A stretch of 64,000 nt of DNA from Pseudomonas fluorescens (GCF_902498195.1 NZ_CABVIY010000010.1:248001-312000); one strand, 5' to 3'; shown: positions 51,479 to 60,886, counted from the stretch's first letter. Made by a program: numbers and translations. Notes: generated by a model from the letters alone, not told the origin.

Positions 51479-53734
51479 CTATTTACGCAACAGGCGCAAA
51501 CCGTTGAACACCACCAGCAGGCTCACGCCCATGTCGGCAAACACTGCCATCCACATGGTAGCGAGCCCGGCGAAGGTTACCCCAAGAAAGATCGCCTTGA
51601 TGACCAGGGCCAGGGCGATGTTCTGCTTGAGAATGATCGAGGTTTGCCGCGACAGGCAAATAAAAGCCGGGATTTTGCGCAGATCGTCGTCCATCAGGGC
51701 GACATCGGCGGTTTCGATGGCGGTATCGGTACCAGCGGCGGCCATGGCGAAACCGATCTCCGAACGGGCCAGAGCCGGGGCATCGTTGATGCCGTCGCCG
51801 ACCATGCCAACACGATGGCCCTGTGCATAAAGTGCCTCGATGGCTTGCAGCTTGTCGGTCGGCAGCAAGTCGCCCTGGGCCTGATCGATGCCCACCTGCG
51901 CGGCAATCGCCTGGGCGGTGTGGACGTTATCGCCGGTCAGCATCAAGGTCTTGATGCCCAGTTCGTGCAGTTGCCGGATCGCTTCGCGGCTGGAGTCTTT
52001 CACCGTATCGGCGACAGCGAACAGCGCCAGCGGGCCGGAACGGTCGAGCAGCAGCACCACTGACTTGCCCTGTTTTTCCAGGGCGAACAGCTTCTCTTCC
52101 AGCGCCGGCGAGCACAGCCCCAGGTCTTCAACCAGACGATGGTTGCCCAGGTGGTAAAGCTGGCCATTGATCTCGCCGCGCACCCCGCGCCCGCCCAGCG
52201 CCTCGAAGTTATCCACCGTCAGCGGCGCGAATGGTTTATCCACAGCCGCGTTGGCAATAGCCCGCGACACCGGGTGGTCCGAGCGACCGGCCAGCGCTGC
52301 CGCAATCGCCGGGGCCGTGGCGTCGGCGGTGGGATCGAGCGACAGGTAGTCGGTCTGCACCGGTTTGCCGTGGGTGATGGTCCCGGTTTTGTCCAGGGCC
52401 AGGTAATCGAGCTTGTAACCGCCCTCCAGATAAACCCCGCCCTTCACCAGAATGCCTTTACGCGCCGCCGCCGCGAGGCCGCTGACGATGGTCACCGGCG
52501 TGGAGATCACCAAGGCACAAGGACAGGCGACGACCAACAGCACCAGGGCGCGGTAGATCCAGTCGAACCACAGCGCACTCATGAACAACGGCGGAATAAC
52601 GGCTACCGCCAACGCGAGGATAAATACCGCCGGCGTGTAGATTTTCGAGAAACTGTCGACGAATCGCTGGGTCGGTGCCCGGGCGCCCTGGGCCTGCTCG
52701 ACGGCGTGGATGATCCGCGCCAGGGTCGAATTGTTCGCCACCGCGGTCACGGCATATTCCAGGGAACCGGCCTGATTGATGGTGCCGGCAAACACTTTGT
52801 CACCAACGGCTTTCTCCACCGGCAGGCTTTCGCCGGTGATCGGCGCCTGATCGATGCTCGAGTTACCCGACAGTACCTCGCCGTCCAGGCCGATGCGTTC
52901 GCCGGGACGCACCCGCACCCGTGCCCCCAGCACGATGGTTTTCACGTCTTGCGCAATCCAACTGCCGTCAGCCTGCAACACCGTCGCTTGCTCCGGGGTC
53001 ATTTGCATCAGGCCGCTGATGGCATTGCGTGCGCGGTCCAGGGATTTGGCTTCGATCAACTCGGCCACGGTGAACAGGAACATCACCATCGCCGCTTCCG
53101 GCCACTGGCCGATCAGGATCGCGCCCGTCACCGCGATGCTCATCAGTGCGTTGATGTTCAGGTTGAGATTCTTCAGCGCGATCCAGCCCTTTTTATAGGT
53201 ACCCAGGCCGCCGCTGAGGATCGAGACCAGAGCAATGAGCGCCACCACCCAGTTCGGCGCGGCGCTGGTGAAGTGGATCACCTCGGCGAGCAAGGCACTG
53301 ATCCCGGACAGCGCCAACGGCCACCAGGGCTTTTTCTCCGGCGCCGGTGCCGGTGCTTCGACGCCCTGCTCCAGCGGCTCGGCGTGCATGCCGAGGGACT
53401 TGATCGCCTCGATGATCGGCGTGGTACTCGTCAGGTTGTGGGTGACACCCAGCACCCGGTTGATCAAATTGAACTCCAGTTGCTGCACACCGGTCAGTTT
53501 TCCTAGCTTGTTCTGAATCAGCGTCTGCTCGGTCGGACAGTCCATGGCTTCGATGCGGAAATTGCTCAAACGCGCATCGGCACTGGGTGCATCGCTCAAC
53601 CGGATCAGCGCGGGCGCGGCCGTTTTCGACGAACAACAGGCGTCACCATGGCCGCCATGTACATGCGCCGTCACGGGTTTGAGTTTGCTGGTACAAGCAT
53701 CTTCGGGCTTGTGGGTGTGCAGGGAATCGCTCAT
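51479..53734 (-). CDS. cadA: Cadmium/zinc/lead-translocating P-type ATPase CadA
   Basis: A 751-residue P1B-type ATPase exporting Cd, Zn or Pb from the cytoplasm. The N-terminus is His/Cys-rich (VHGGHGDACCSSK), followed by a heavy-metal-associated domain with MDCPTEQTLI. The membrane metal motif is CPC in VACPCALVIS, giving P1B-2-type specificity; the phosphorylation site is DKTGTITHGK, the actuator loop TGES, and the hinge GDGINDAPAL. It is divergent from cadR with the operator between them. Confidence 0.95.
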   Translation of the reverse strand: MSDSLHTHKPEDACTSKLKPVTAHVHGGHGDACCSSKTAAPALIRLSDAPSADARLSNFRIEAMDCPTEQTLIQNKLGKLTGVQQLEFNLINRVLGVTHNLTSTTPIIEAIKSLGMHAEPLEQGVEAPAPAPEKKPWWPLALSGISALLAEVIHFTSAAPNWVVALIALVSILSGGLGTYKKGWIALKNLNLNINALMSIAVTGAILIGQWPEAAMVMFLFTVAELIEAKSLDRARNAISGLMQMTPEQATVLQADGSWIAQDVKTIVLGARVRVRPGERIGLDGEVLSGNSSIDQAPITGESLPVEKAVGDKVFAGTINQAGSLEYAVTAVANNSTLARIIHAVEQAQGARAPTQRFVDSFSKIYTPAVFILALAVAVIPPLFMSALWFDWIYRALVLLVVACPCALVISTPVTIVSGLAAAARKGILVKGGVYLEGGYKLDYLALDKTGTITHGKPVQTDYLSLDPTADATAPAIAAALAGRSDHPVSRAIANAAVDKPFAPLTVDNFEALGGRGVRGEINGQLYHLGNHRLVEDLGLCSPALEEKLFALEKQGKSVVLLLDRSGPLALFAVADTVKDSSREAIRQLHELGIKTLMLTGDNVHTAQAIAAQVGIDQAQGDLLPTDKLQAIEALYAQGHRVGMVGDGINDAPALARSEIGFAMAAAGTDTAIETADVALMDDDLRKIPAFICLSRQTSIILKQNIALALVIKAIFLGVTFAGLATMWMAVFADMGVSLLVVFNGLRLLRK

Positions 53735-53770
53735 GGGTTTCGTCCATAAAAGTGCCTGTTGCCAAGTAAA

Positions 53771-53793
53771 GACCCTGTAGCCACTATAGGGTC
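53771..53793. promoter_or_regulatory. CadR operator within the cadA promoter
   Basis: GACCCTGTAG-CCA-CTATAGGGTC is a near-perfect dyad between cadA and cadR. Read on the minus strand, a -35 TTGACC overlaps its left arm, and a -10-like TTTACT follows after a 19-base spacer. The long spacer and central dyad are the classic MerR-family layout, where the regulator untwists DNA upon metal binding. Strong match to known CadR sites. Confidence 0.88.
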
Positions 53794-53819
53794 AAGCACC
53801 CATTTTGGAGATGATCGTC

Positions 53820-54269
53820 ATGAAGATTGGAGAACTGGCGAAACTCACGGACTGCGCGGTAGAGACAATTCGCTACTACGAGCGCGAAAACCTGCTGCCG
53901 GAACCGGCGCGCAGCGATGGCAACTACCGCGTCTACACCCAGGCCCACGCCGAGCGGCTGACCTTCATCCGCAACTGCCGCACCCTCGACATGACCCTCG
54001 AAGAAATCCGCAGCCTGCTGGCTTTTCGCGACAGTCCGCAGGATCAGTGCGAGAGCGTTAACGCATTGATCGATGAGCACATTCATCACGTGAAGGCGCG
54101 GATCGATGGATTGTTGGCGTTGCAGGCGCAACTGCTCGACCTGCGCCAACGTTGTGGCGAAGGGCCGGGCATCGATCAGTGCGGGATTTTGCAGCGGTTG
54201 GAAGTGAGCGGCGGGGTGGTGGCGACGGAAGTTGAGCATTCACACGTGGGCCGAAGCCACGGTCATTAA
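53820..54269 (+). CDS. cadR: MerR-family cadmium-responsive regulator CadR
   Basis: A 149-residue activator. The start at 53820 (MKIGELAKLTDCAVETIRYYE) has GGAG 9 bases upstream. The N-terminal MerR helix-turn-helix and wing are followed by a dimer coiled coil. Metal-binding cysteines fall in DQCESVN, LRQRCGEGPGI and DQCGIL, the arrangement of Cd/Pb sensors. The His-rich C-terminal tail (HSHVGRSHGH) may form the second metal site described in CadR. Confidence 0.94.
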   Translation: MKIGELAKLTDCAVETIRYYERENLLPEPARSDGNYRVYTQAHAERLTFIRNCRTLDMTLEEIRSLLAFRDSPQDQCESVNALIDEHIHHVKARIDGLLALQAQLLDLRQRCGEGPGIDQCGILQRLEVSGGVVATEVEHSHVGRSHGH

Positions 54270-54288
54270 GACCACTACAAAACCAAAT

Positions 54289-54376
54289 GTGGGAGCGGGC
54301 TTGCTCGCGAAGGCGCCGTTTCAGTCTGTAGAGATGTCGACTGATACGCCGCCTTCGCGAGCAAGCCCGCTCCCAC
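54289..54376. repeat. REPIN, GTGGGAGCGGGCTTGCTCG type
   Basis: Inverted copies at 54289-54311 and 54354-54376 between the convergent cadR and thyA genes; right edge of the accessory block. Confidence 0.9.
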
Positions 54377-54395
54377 ATTGGTTCAATGTCCGGCC

Positions 54396-55367
54396 TCAGA
54401 CCGCCATCGGTGCGGTCATTGGCGCGTGGTGTTCGTAGCCTTCCAGCGAGAAATCACCCGGCTCGACCAGCTCCAGCCACTCCGGCTGATACTCACCGGT
54501 CCTGGCAAATTCCGGCACGCGGTCGGAGATCTTCAGCTTCGGCATCGGGAACGGCTCGCGCTTGAGCTGTTCGTTGAGCATGTCCAGGTGGTTCTCGTAG
54601 ACGTGGGCATCACCGATGAAATAGGTAAACCAGCGCGGCGTGTAGCCGGTCAGGCGGCCGATCAGGCTTAGCAGCGCTGCACCTTCGGTGAGGTTGAACG
54701 GCGTGCCCAGGCCCAGGTCGTTGGAGCGGATGTAGAGGGTCAGGGAGATCTCCTTGGTCTCGACATTCGGGTGGAACTGGTACAGCAAGTGGCACGGCGG
54801 CAGGGCCATTTCATCGAGCTGGGCAACGTTCCAGCCGTGGAACAGGATGCGGCGGCTGCCCGGGTCCTTGATAATGGTGTCGACGCACTGGCGCACCTGG
54901 TCGATGGCTTTGTACAGCACCACGTAGGCCTGGCCGTCTTCCTCACCTTCGGCGATCTGGCGATAGCCTTGTTTGAGGGTCTGCTCGATGGCGGCCGGGT
55001 TGCTGACCGGGATCTGCTTGTATGCCGGCCATTTGCGCCATTGCACCCCGTAGATTTCACCGAGATCGTCTTCGCCCTGGCGGAACGGGTTGGCCAGCCA
55101 CTGGGCGTTTTCGTTGGCGTTCTGGTCCCAGACCTTGCAGCCCAATGCACGGAATTCGGCGGCGTTGTTCACGCCACGCAGAAAACCGCACATCTCGCCG
55201 ATGGCCGATTTGAAGGCCATCTTGCGCGTGGTGATCGCCGGGAAACCTTCCTGCAGGTCATAGCGCAGCATCGCGCCGGGAAAGCTGATGGTGTTCACGC
55301 CGGTGCGGTTGGCCTGCCGGGTGCCGTTCTTGATGACGTGGGCGACCAGTTCGAGATATTGCTTCAT
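54396..55367 (-). CDS. thyA: Thymidylate synthase (long form)
   Basis: Converts dUMP to dTMP with methylene-tetrahydrofolate. The catalytic cysteine is in MALPPCHLLYQF, nucleotide-binding motifs are RSNDLGLGTPFNL and IGDAHVYENH. At 323 residues it is about 60 longer than the 264-residue E. coli enzyme; the extra length lies in the central small domain (insert around residues 90-165). Before the active site it reads RRILFHGWNVAQLDEM, where many homologues have SAWN. lgt is 48 bases upstream on the same strand. Confidence 0.95.
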   Translation of the reverse strand: MKQYLELVAHVIKNGTRQANRTGVNTISFPGAMLRYDLQEGFPAITTRKMAFKSAIGEMCGFLRGVNNAAEFRALGCKVWDQNANENAQWLANPFRQGEDDLGEIYGVQWRKWPAYKQIPVSNPAAIEQTLKQGYRQIAEGEEDGQAYVVLYKAIDQVRQCVDTIIKDPGSRRILFHGWNVAQLDEMALPPCHLLYQFHPNVETKEISLTLYIRSNDLGLGTPFNLTEGAALLSLIGRLTGYTPRWFTYFIGDAHVYENHLDMLNEQLKREPFPMPKLKISDRVPEFARTGEYQPEWLELVEPGDFSLEGYEHHAPMTAPMAV

Positions 55368-55415
55368 GAGTTACCTGTGTCCTTGAACCCGCAGCCATCG
55401 CTGCGGGGTTCGAAT

Positions 55416-56228
55416 TTATACGGCTGCCGCTGGCGTGGCCGGGGCGCGGTGATACGCCAGCCAGATCAGGAACAGACCACCGAGGATCATCGGCACGCAC
55501 AACACCTGACCCATGGTCAGCCAGTTCCAGGCCAGGTAGCCCAGTTGCGCGTCCGGTACGCGGACGAATTCGACGATAAAACGGAAGATGCCATAGAACA
55601 GCGCAAACATGCCCGACACGGCCATGGTAGGTCGCGGTTTACGCGAGAACAGCCACAGGATCAGGAACAGCGCCACGCCTTCCAGCGCGAATTGATACAG
55701 CTGCGACGGGTGACGCGGCAGCTGCGCCGGGTCGCTGAACGGCGGAAAGACCATGGCCCACGGCACGTCGGTCGCCTTGCCCCACAGCTCGGCGTTGATG
55801 AAGTTGCCGATGCGCCCCGCGCCCAGGCCGATCGGCACCATCGGCGCGACGAAATCCATCAGCTGGAAGAACGACTTGTTGTTCTTCTTGCCAAACCACA
55901 GCGCCGCCAGCATCACGCCGATGAAGCCGCCATGGAACGACATGCCGCCCTTCCACACTTCGAAAATCAGCGTCGGGTTGGCCAGGTAGGCATGCAGATC
56001 GTAAAACAGCACATAACCCAGACGACCGCCGACAATCACCCCCATCGACATCCAGAACACCATGTCGGAGAGCTTCTCCTTGGTCCAGGTCGGGTCGAAG
56101 CGGTTCAAGCGGCGTGACGCCAGCAGCCAGGCGCCGCCGATGCCGACCAGGTACATCAAGCCGTACCAGTGGATTTTCAGCGGACCGATGGCCAGGGCCA
56201 CCGGGTCGATCTGCGGGTAAGGCAGCAT
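55416..56228 (-). CDS. lgt: Prolipoprotein diacylglyceryl transferase
   Basis: Transfers diacylglycerol from phosphatidylglycerol to the lipobox cysteine of prolipoproteins at the inner membrane. The 270-residue, seven-helix protein has the Lgt signature GAGRIGNFINAELWGKATD and the N-terminal HWYGLMYLVGIGGAWL and GGRLGYVLFYD segments, with HGGFIGV as the essential His/Gly region. It lies upstream of thyA, as in other gammaproteobacteria. Confidence 0.97.
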   Translation of the reverse strand: MLPYPQIDPVALAIGPLKIHWYGLMYLVGIGGAWLLASRRLNRFDPTWTKEKLSDMVFWMSMGVIVGGRLGYVLFYDLHAYLANPTLIFEVWKGGMSFHGGFIGVMLAALWFGKKNNKSFFQLMDFVAPMVPIGLGAGRIGNFINAELWGKATDVPWAMVFPPFSDPAQLPRHPSQLYQFALEGVALFLILWLFSRKPRPTMAVSGMFALFYGIFRFIVEFVRVPDAQLGYLAWNWLTMGQVLCVPMILGGLFLIWLAYHRAPATPAAAV

Positions 56229-56325
56229 TGCGACTCCTTATTAACGTTCAAATCTTCAAAATTCCCGGGCGACGCTGCCACCTCGGGATTAAGCCAGGAT
56301 TGCGCTGCGCGTCAGAGCAGATGCT

Positions 56326-57108
56326 TCAGACCAGAAAGTTCAGGCCAACGCAGAACAGCAAAGCGGCAAACAGTCTTTTCAGCAACTTTGGCGACAGATT
56401 GTGCGCCAGCCGCGCGCCGAAACGGGCGAAAAACATGCTGGTCAGGGCAATGCCCAGCAGCGCCGGCAAGTACACAAAACCGAGACTATGGGCCGGCAGC
56501 AACGGATCATGCCAGCCCAGAATCATGAAACTTAATGCACTTGCCAAAGCGATCGGCAGGCCACAGGCCGACGACGTCGCCACCGCTTGCTGCATTGGTA
56601 CGCTGCGCCAGGTCAGGAACGGCACGGTCAGCGATCCGCCACCAATCCCGAAAATCGCCGACGCCCAACCGATCACGCTACCGGCCACGGTCAGCCCCAC
56701 TTTGCCCGGCACCGTTCGACTGGCCTTGGGCTTGAGGTCCAGCGCCAGCTGCGCGGCGATCACCAGGGCGAACACGCCGATGATCTTTTGCAGGTTGGGC
56801 CCGGAGATCGCTTCGGCGGTCAGGGCGCCAAAACCGGCGCCGATCAGAATGCCGACAGTCAGCCATGCGAAGATCGGCCAGCGCACGGCCCCACGGCGGT
56901 GATGCTCGCGCACCGCGTTGACCGACGTGAAGATGATCGTGGCCAGTGACGTACCGACGGCGAGGTGGGTCAGGATGGACGGATCGAAACCTTGCGCCTT
57001 GAAACTGAATACCAGCACGGGAACGATGATGATCCCGCCGCCCACGCCGAACAGCCCGGCCAGCACGCCGGCACAGCTGCCAAGCGCCAGATAGAGCAGA
57101 AATTCCAT
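56326..57108 (-). CDS. TauE/SafE-family membrane permease
   Basis: A 260-residue protein with about eight helices in two repeats, each opening with a glycine motif: GLFGVGGGIIIVP near the N-terminus and IFGIGGGSLTVPF in the second half. The family exports sulfite, sulfoacetate or other small organosulfonates, but this member's substrate is unknown. I take the start at 57108 (MEFLLYLALGS). It may share a transcript with lgt, 97 bases downstream. Confidence 0.9.
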   Translation of the reverse strand: MEFLLYLALGSCAGVLAGLFGVGGGIIIVPVLVFSFKAQGFDPSILTHLAVGTSLATIIFTSVNAVREHHRRGAVRWPIFAWLTVGILIGAGFGALTAEAISGPNLQKIIGVFALVIAAQLALDLKPKASRTVPGKVGLTVAGSVIGWASAIFGIGGGSLTVPFLTWRSVPMQQAVATSSACGLPIALASALSFMILGWHDPLLPAHSLGFVYLPALLGIALTSMFFARFGARLAHNLSPKLLKRLFAALLFCVGLNFLV

Positions 57109-57240
57109 GCTGTTTCCCCACCCAACCCCAAAACCGGAGCGGCATGGTAACGGATGCATGGCCTTGGGCTCCACTGGATGGCGATGGATACCCGCACGAT
57201 GACTGCGTAGAGTGGGCAAAAAACACACAAGGATCACCTT

Positions 57241-57987
57241 ATGTGCCTGATTGTCTTCGCCTGGCGACCGGGTCATGCCCAACCGCTGATCGTGGCGGCC
57301 AACCGCGACGAGTTCTACGCCCGCCCCAGCCTGCCACTCGCGCAATGGCCGGAATCACCGCAGGTGTTCGCCGGTCGCGACCTGGAGGCCGGCGGCACCT
57401 GGCTCGGCGTTGGCCCCCACGGGCGCTTTGCCGCACTGACCAACATCCGCGATCCCCATCGGCCGCCAGGGCGCAAGTCCCGGGGTGAATTGGTGGCGCG
57501 CTTTCTCACCGGCGAAATACCAATCGATGACTATTTAGCCGATGTTGTCGCCCGTTCGCCGGAGTATGGCGGTTTTAATCTGATAATCGGCAATGCCCAT
57601 GAGCTCTGGCACTTCAATGCCCGGGAATCGGAGGCGGTAATGTTGTCGCCGGGGGTCTACGGGCTGTCGAACGCCGGGCTGGATACGCCATGGCCAAAAC
57701 TGCTCAGGGCCAAAGCGGCGTTGAGCGAGGTGCTGGACGACCCGCAACCCCAGGCCTTGCTGGCCTTGCTCGGCGATCCGCAGCAAGCGCCGTTTGCCGA
57801 GTTGCCGGACACGGGCGTGGGCCTGGCCACCGAGACGCTGCTGTCGAGTGTGTTCATTGCCAGCCAGAGTTATGGAACCCGGGCGAGCACGGCGCTGATT
57901 GTGCAGGCCGATGGTGCCCGGCATGTGGTCGAAAGGAGTTTCGGGCCGTATGGCGGGCATTTGGGGGAAGTGGACATTTTGATTTAG
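57241..57987 (+). CDS. NRDE-family (TANGO2-like) protein
   Basis: A 248-residue protein with the eponymous NRDE motif in IVAANRDEFYARP after an N-terminal MCLIVFAW; the second-position cysteine suggests an Ntn-hydrolase-like fold. AALTNIRDP and GLSNAGLDTPWPK are conserved. Relatives in eukaryotes (TANGO2/HRG-9) have been linked to heme trafficking and metabolism, but a bacterial function is not settled. Monocistronic, with an AAGGA ribosome site. Confidence 0.88.
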   Translation: MCLIVFAWRPGHAQPLIVAANRDEFYARPSLPLAQWPESPQVFAGRDLEAGGTWLGVGPHGRFAALTNIRDPHRPPGRKSRGELVARFLTGEIPIDDYLADVVARSPEYGGFNLIIGNAHELWHFNARESEAVMLSPGVYGLSNAGLDTPWPKLLRAKAALSEVLDDPQPQALLALLGDPQQAPFAELPDTGVGLATETLLSSVFIASQSYGTRASTALIVQADGARHVVERSFGPYGGHLGEVDILI

Positions 57988-58006
57988 CGTTGCCTGGGCT
58001 GACGCT

Positions 58007-58028
58007 TTCGCGGGCAAGCCCGCTCCCA
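58007..58028. repeat. Single REP, GTGGGAGCGGGCTTGCTCG family
   Basis: One copy in reverse orientation (TTCGCGGGCAAGCCCGCTCC) between the convergent NRDE gene and ptsP, without an inverted partner. Confidence 0.8.
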
Positions 58029-58104
58029 GAGGGATCTCGGGTGCTCACGGAACTTGTGAGCCACCGAGATACGCGTGGGCCCGCGATTAGGGGGCGCTGC
58101 CAGT

Positions 58105-60384
58105 CTAGAGGGGCTTGACCGCCGTCGGGTTGATCATCCGCGCCAGCCCAAGGTTCTTCAGCGCCAGCTGCAGCGAGCTGTGAATCACCTGCGGATTGTC
58201 GATGGTCATCAGCTCGGCCAGCAATTCCCTGGCCTTGCTCAAGTTGATCTGGCGCAGCATCCACTTCACCTTCGGCAGGTTGGTGGCGTTCATCGACAGA
58301 CTGTCGAAACCCATCGCCATCAATAGCACCGCCGCCGCCGGATCACCGGCCATTTCGCCGCAGATACTCACCGGCTTGCCTTCGGCATGGGCGTCACGCA
58401 CTACATTCTGCAGGGCTTGCAGCACCGCCGGATGCAGGTAGTCGTAGAGGTCGGCCACCCGCGGGTTGTTACGGTCCACGGCCAGCAGGTACTGCGTCAG
58501 GTCGTTGGAGCCGACCGACAGGAAGTCCACTTGCCGCGCCAGTTCCTTGGTCTGGTACACCGCCGCCGGGATCTCGATCATCACGCCAATCGGTGGCATC
58601 GGCACGTCGCAACCTTCATCGCGCACTTCACCCCAGGCCCGGTGAATCAGGTGCAGGGCCTCTTCCAGCTCATGGGTGCCGGAAATCATCGGCAGCAGGA
58701 TCCGCAGGTTGTTCAGGCCTTCGCTGGCCTTGAGCATGGCGCGGGTCTGCACCAGGAAGATTTCCGGGTGGTCGAGGGTGACGCGAATGCCGCGCCAGCC
58801 CAGGAACGGGTTGTCTTCCTTGATCGGGAAGTAGGACAGCGACTTGTCGCCGCCGATGTCCAGGGTACGCATGGTCACCGGTTGCGGGTGGAACGCGGCG
58901 AGCTGTTCGCGGTAGATCGCCAGCTGTTCCTTTTCGCTCGGGAAGCGCTGGTTGATCATGAACGGTACTTCGGTGCGGTACAGGCCGACACCTTCGGCGC
59001 CGCGCTTTTGCGCGCGCGCCACATCCGCCAGCAGGCCGGTGTTGACCCACAGCGGCATGCGATGGCCATCGACCGTGATACAGGGCAGATCGCGCAGCGC
59101 ATCCAGCCCGAGGGCCAGCTGCTTCTCTTCCTCCACCACCTCGGCGAACTGCTTGCGCAGCACGTCGCTGGGGTTGGTGTAGACCTCGCCACGGTGGCCG
59201 TCGACGATCATGCCAATGCCGTCGACTTTGGAGTACGGCAGGTCGACCAGGCCCATCACCGTCGGGATGCCCATGGCGCGGGCCAGGATCGCCACGTGGG
59301 AGTTGCCGGAACCGAGTACCGAGACCAGGCCCACCAGCTTGTTTTCGGGAACCTCGCCGAGCATCGCCGGCGTCAGTTCTTCGCTGACCAGAATGGTGTT
59401 GTCGGGGTAGACCAGGGTTTGCTGGCGCTCTTCCTGCAAGTAGGCGAGCAGGCGACGCCCCAGGTCCTTGACGTCCGACGCACGCTCGCGCAGGTAGGCG
59501 TCGTCCATCAATTCGAAGCGGTTGACGTGATCGGTCACCACCTGGCGCAAGGCGCCCTGGGCCCACTGCCCGGTCTTGATCACGGTGGTCACTTCACTGC
59601 CCAGCGCCGCATCGTCGAGCATCATCAGGTAGACGTCGAACAGGGCGCGCTCTTCCGGGCGCAGTTGCGTGGCAAGCTTGGCGGACAAGGTGCGCATGTC
59701 GGCGCGCACGCCTTCGATGGCGGTCTTGAACAGCCCGAGTTCGGCCTCGATGTCGGTAATGGTCTTGTCGGGCACCACGTCCAAGTCGGCCGGTGGCAGC
59801 ATGACCACCGCGGTACCGACCGCCGCACCCGGCGAACCCGGCACGCCGACGAACTTGGCTTCCTGGATGCCCTTGCCCTGGCGGCCCAGGCCACGGATCG
59901 AACCGGTGGCCTCGGCATGGGCGATCACCCCGGCGAGTTGCGCGCTCATGGTCACGAGGAAGGCTTCTTCACCTTCATCGAACTGGCGGCGTTCTTTCTG
60001 CTGAATGACCAACACGCCGACGACGCGGCGGTGGTGGATGATCGGCGCCCCGAGGAACGAGGCGTAGCGCTCTTCACCGGTCTCGGCGAAGTAGCGGTAG
60101 CGCGGGTGGTCCGCGGCGTTTTCGAGGTTCAGGGGTTCTTCACGCGTGCCGACCAGGCCGACCAGACCTTCATTGGGCGCCATGCTGACCTTGCCGATCG
60201 AGCGCTTGTTCAAGCCCTCGGTGGCCATCAGCACGAAACGGTTGGTCTCGGGGTCAAGCAGGTAGACCGAGCAGACCTGGCTGCCCATGGCCTCTTTGAC
60301 GCGCAACACAATAATCCCCAACGCCGCCTTGAGATCCTTGGCGGAGTTAACTTCCTGGACGATCTTGCGCAGCGTATTGAGCAT
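58105..60384 (-). CDS. ptsP: Phosphoenolpyruvate-protein phosphotransferase PtsP (EI-Ntr)
   Basis: First enzyme of the nitrogen-related PTS, which regulates metabolism rather than sugar uptake. The 759 residues comprise an N-terminal GAF domain (about 1-165), the EI N-terminal domain, the swivelling phosphohistidine domain with GSGNSHVAILARAMGIPTVMG, and the C-terminal PEP-binding barrel with GVMIEIPAA, DFLSVGSNDLTQYLLAVDR and SICGEMAGDP. rppH lies 22 bases upstream, and this rppH-ptsP pair is widely conserved. Confidence 0.97.
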   Translation of the reverse strand: MLNTLRKIVQEVNSAKDLKAALGIIVLRVKEAMGSQVCSVYLLDPETNRFVLMATEGLNKRSIGKVSMAPNEGLVGLVGTREEPLNLENAADHPRYRYFAETGEERYASFLGAPIIHHRRVVGVLVIQQKERRQFDEGEEAFLVTMSAQLAGVIAHAEATGSIRGLGRQGKGIQEAKFVGVPGSPGAAVGTAVVMLPPADLDVVPDKTITDIEAELGLFKTAIEGVRADMRTLSAKLATQLRPEERALFDVYLMMLDDAALGSEVTTVIKTGQWAQGALRQVVTDHVNRFELMDDAYLRERASDVKDLGRRLLAYLQEERQQTLVYPDNTILVSEELTPAMLGEVPENKLVGLVSVLGSGNSHVAILARAMGIPTVMGLVDLPYSKVDGIGMIVDGHRGEVYTNPSDVLRKQFAEVVEEEKQLALGLDALRDLPCITVDGHRMPLWVNTGLLADVARAQKRGAEGVGLYRTEVPFMINQRFPSEKEQLAIYREQLAAFHPQPVTMRTLDIGGDKSLSYFPIKEDNPFLGWRGIRVTLDHPEIFLVQTRAMLKASEGLNNLRILLPMISGTHELEEALHLIHRAWGEVRDEGCDVPMPPIGVMIEIPAAVYQTKELARQVDFLSVGSNDLTQYLLAVDRNNPRVADLYDYLHPAVLQALQNVVRDAHAEGKPVSICGEMAGDPAAAVLLMAMGFDSLSMNATNLPKVKWMLRQINLSKARELLAELMTIDNPQVIHSSLQLALKNLGLARMINPTAVKPL

Positions 60385-60406
60385 GGCTCGGGGTCGAACT
60401 CCGTCG

Positions 60407-60886
60407 TCAGTCGCGCGCTAAAAGGCGCGGGGCAAGCTCTTTGAGAGCGCGTCGATACACCTCGCGCTTGAATGTCACCACCTGGCCCAACGGATACCAA
60501 TAGCTGACCCAGCGCCAGCCATCGAATTCCGGTTTACCGGTCAAATCCATCCGCACCCGCTGCTCGTTGGAGATCAGGCGCAGGAGAAACCATTTCTGCT
60601 TCTGGCCGATGCACAGCGGTTGGCTGTGCGTCCTGACCAGGCGTTGCGGCAAACGATAGCGCAACCAGCCCCGGGTGCAGGCGAGTATTTCAACATCTTC
60701 GCGCTCCAGGCCCACCTCTTCGTTCAACTCGCGGTACAAGGCGTCTTCCGGCGTCTCCTGGGGATTGATCCCGCCCTGGGGAAACTGCCAGGCATCTTGA
60801 TTGATACGGCGAGCCCATAGCACCTGGCCGGCATCATTCGTAAGAATGATCCCGACATTAGGACGAAAACCATCGGGGTCGATCAC
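60407..60886 (-). CDS. rppH: RNA pyrophosphohydrolase RppH
   Basis: Removes pyrophosphate from triphosphorylated 5' mRNA ends to start RNase E decay. I choose the GTG start at 60886 (VIDPDGFRPNVGI), with GAGG 8 bases upstream, giving the standard 159 residues. The Nudix box is GGINPQETPEDALYRELNEEVGLE (residues about 38-61). It leads ptsP. A longer ATG frame exists upstream but has no homology and would run into the promoter region. Confidence 0.95.
   Translation of the reverse strand: MIDPDGFRPNVGIILTNDAGQVLWARRINQDAWQFPQGGINPQETPEDALYRELNEEVGLEREDVEILACTRGWLRYRLPQRLVRTHSQPLCIGQKQKWFLLRLISNEQRVRMDLTGKPEFDGWRWVSYWYPLGQVVTFKREVYRRALKELAPRLLARD

Noticed and set aside
58387..60444. Long open frame antisense to ptsP (about 685 codons)
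   Set aside because: The opposite strand encodes full-length PtsP with all motifs; the antisense translation is compositionally biased and has no domain features.
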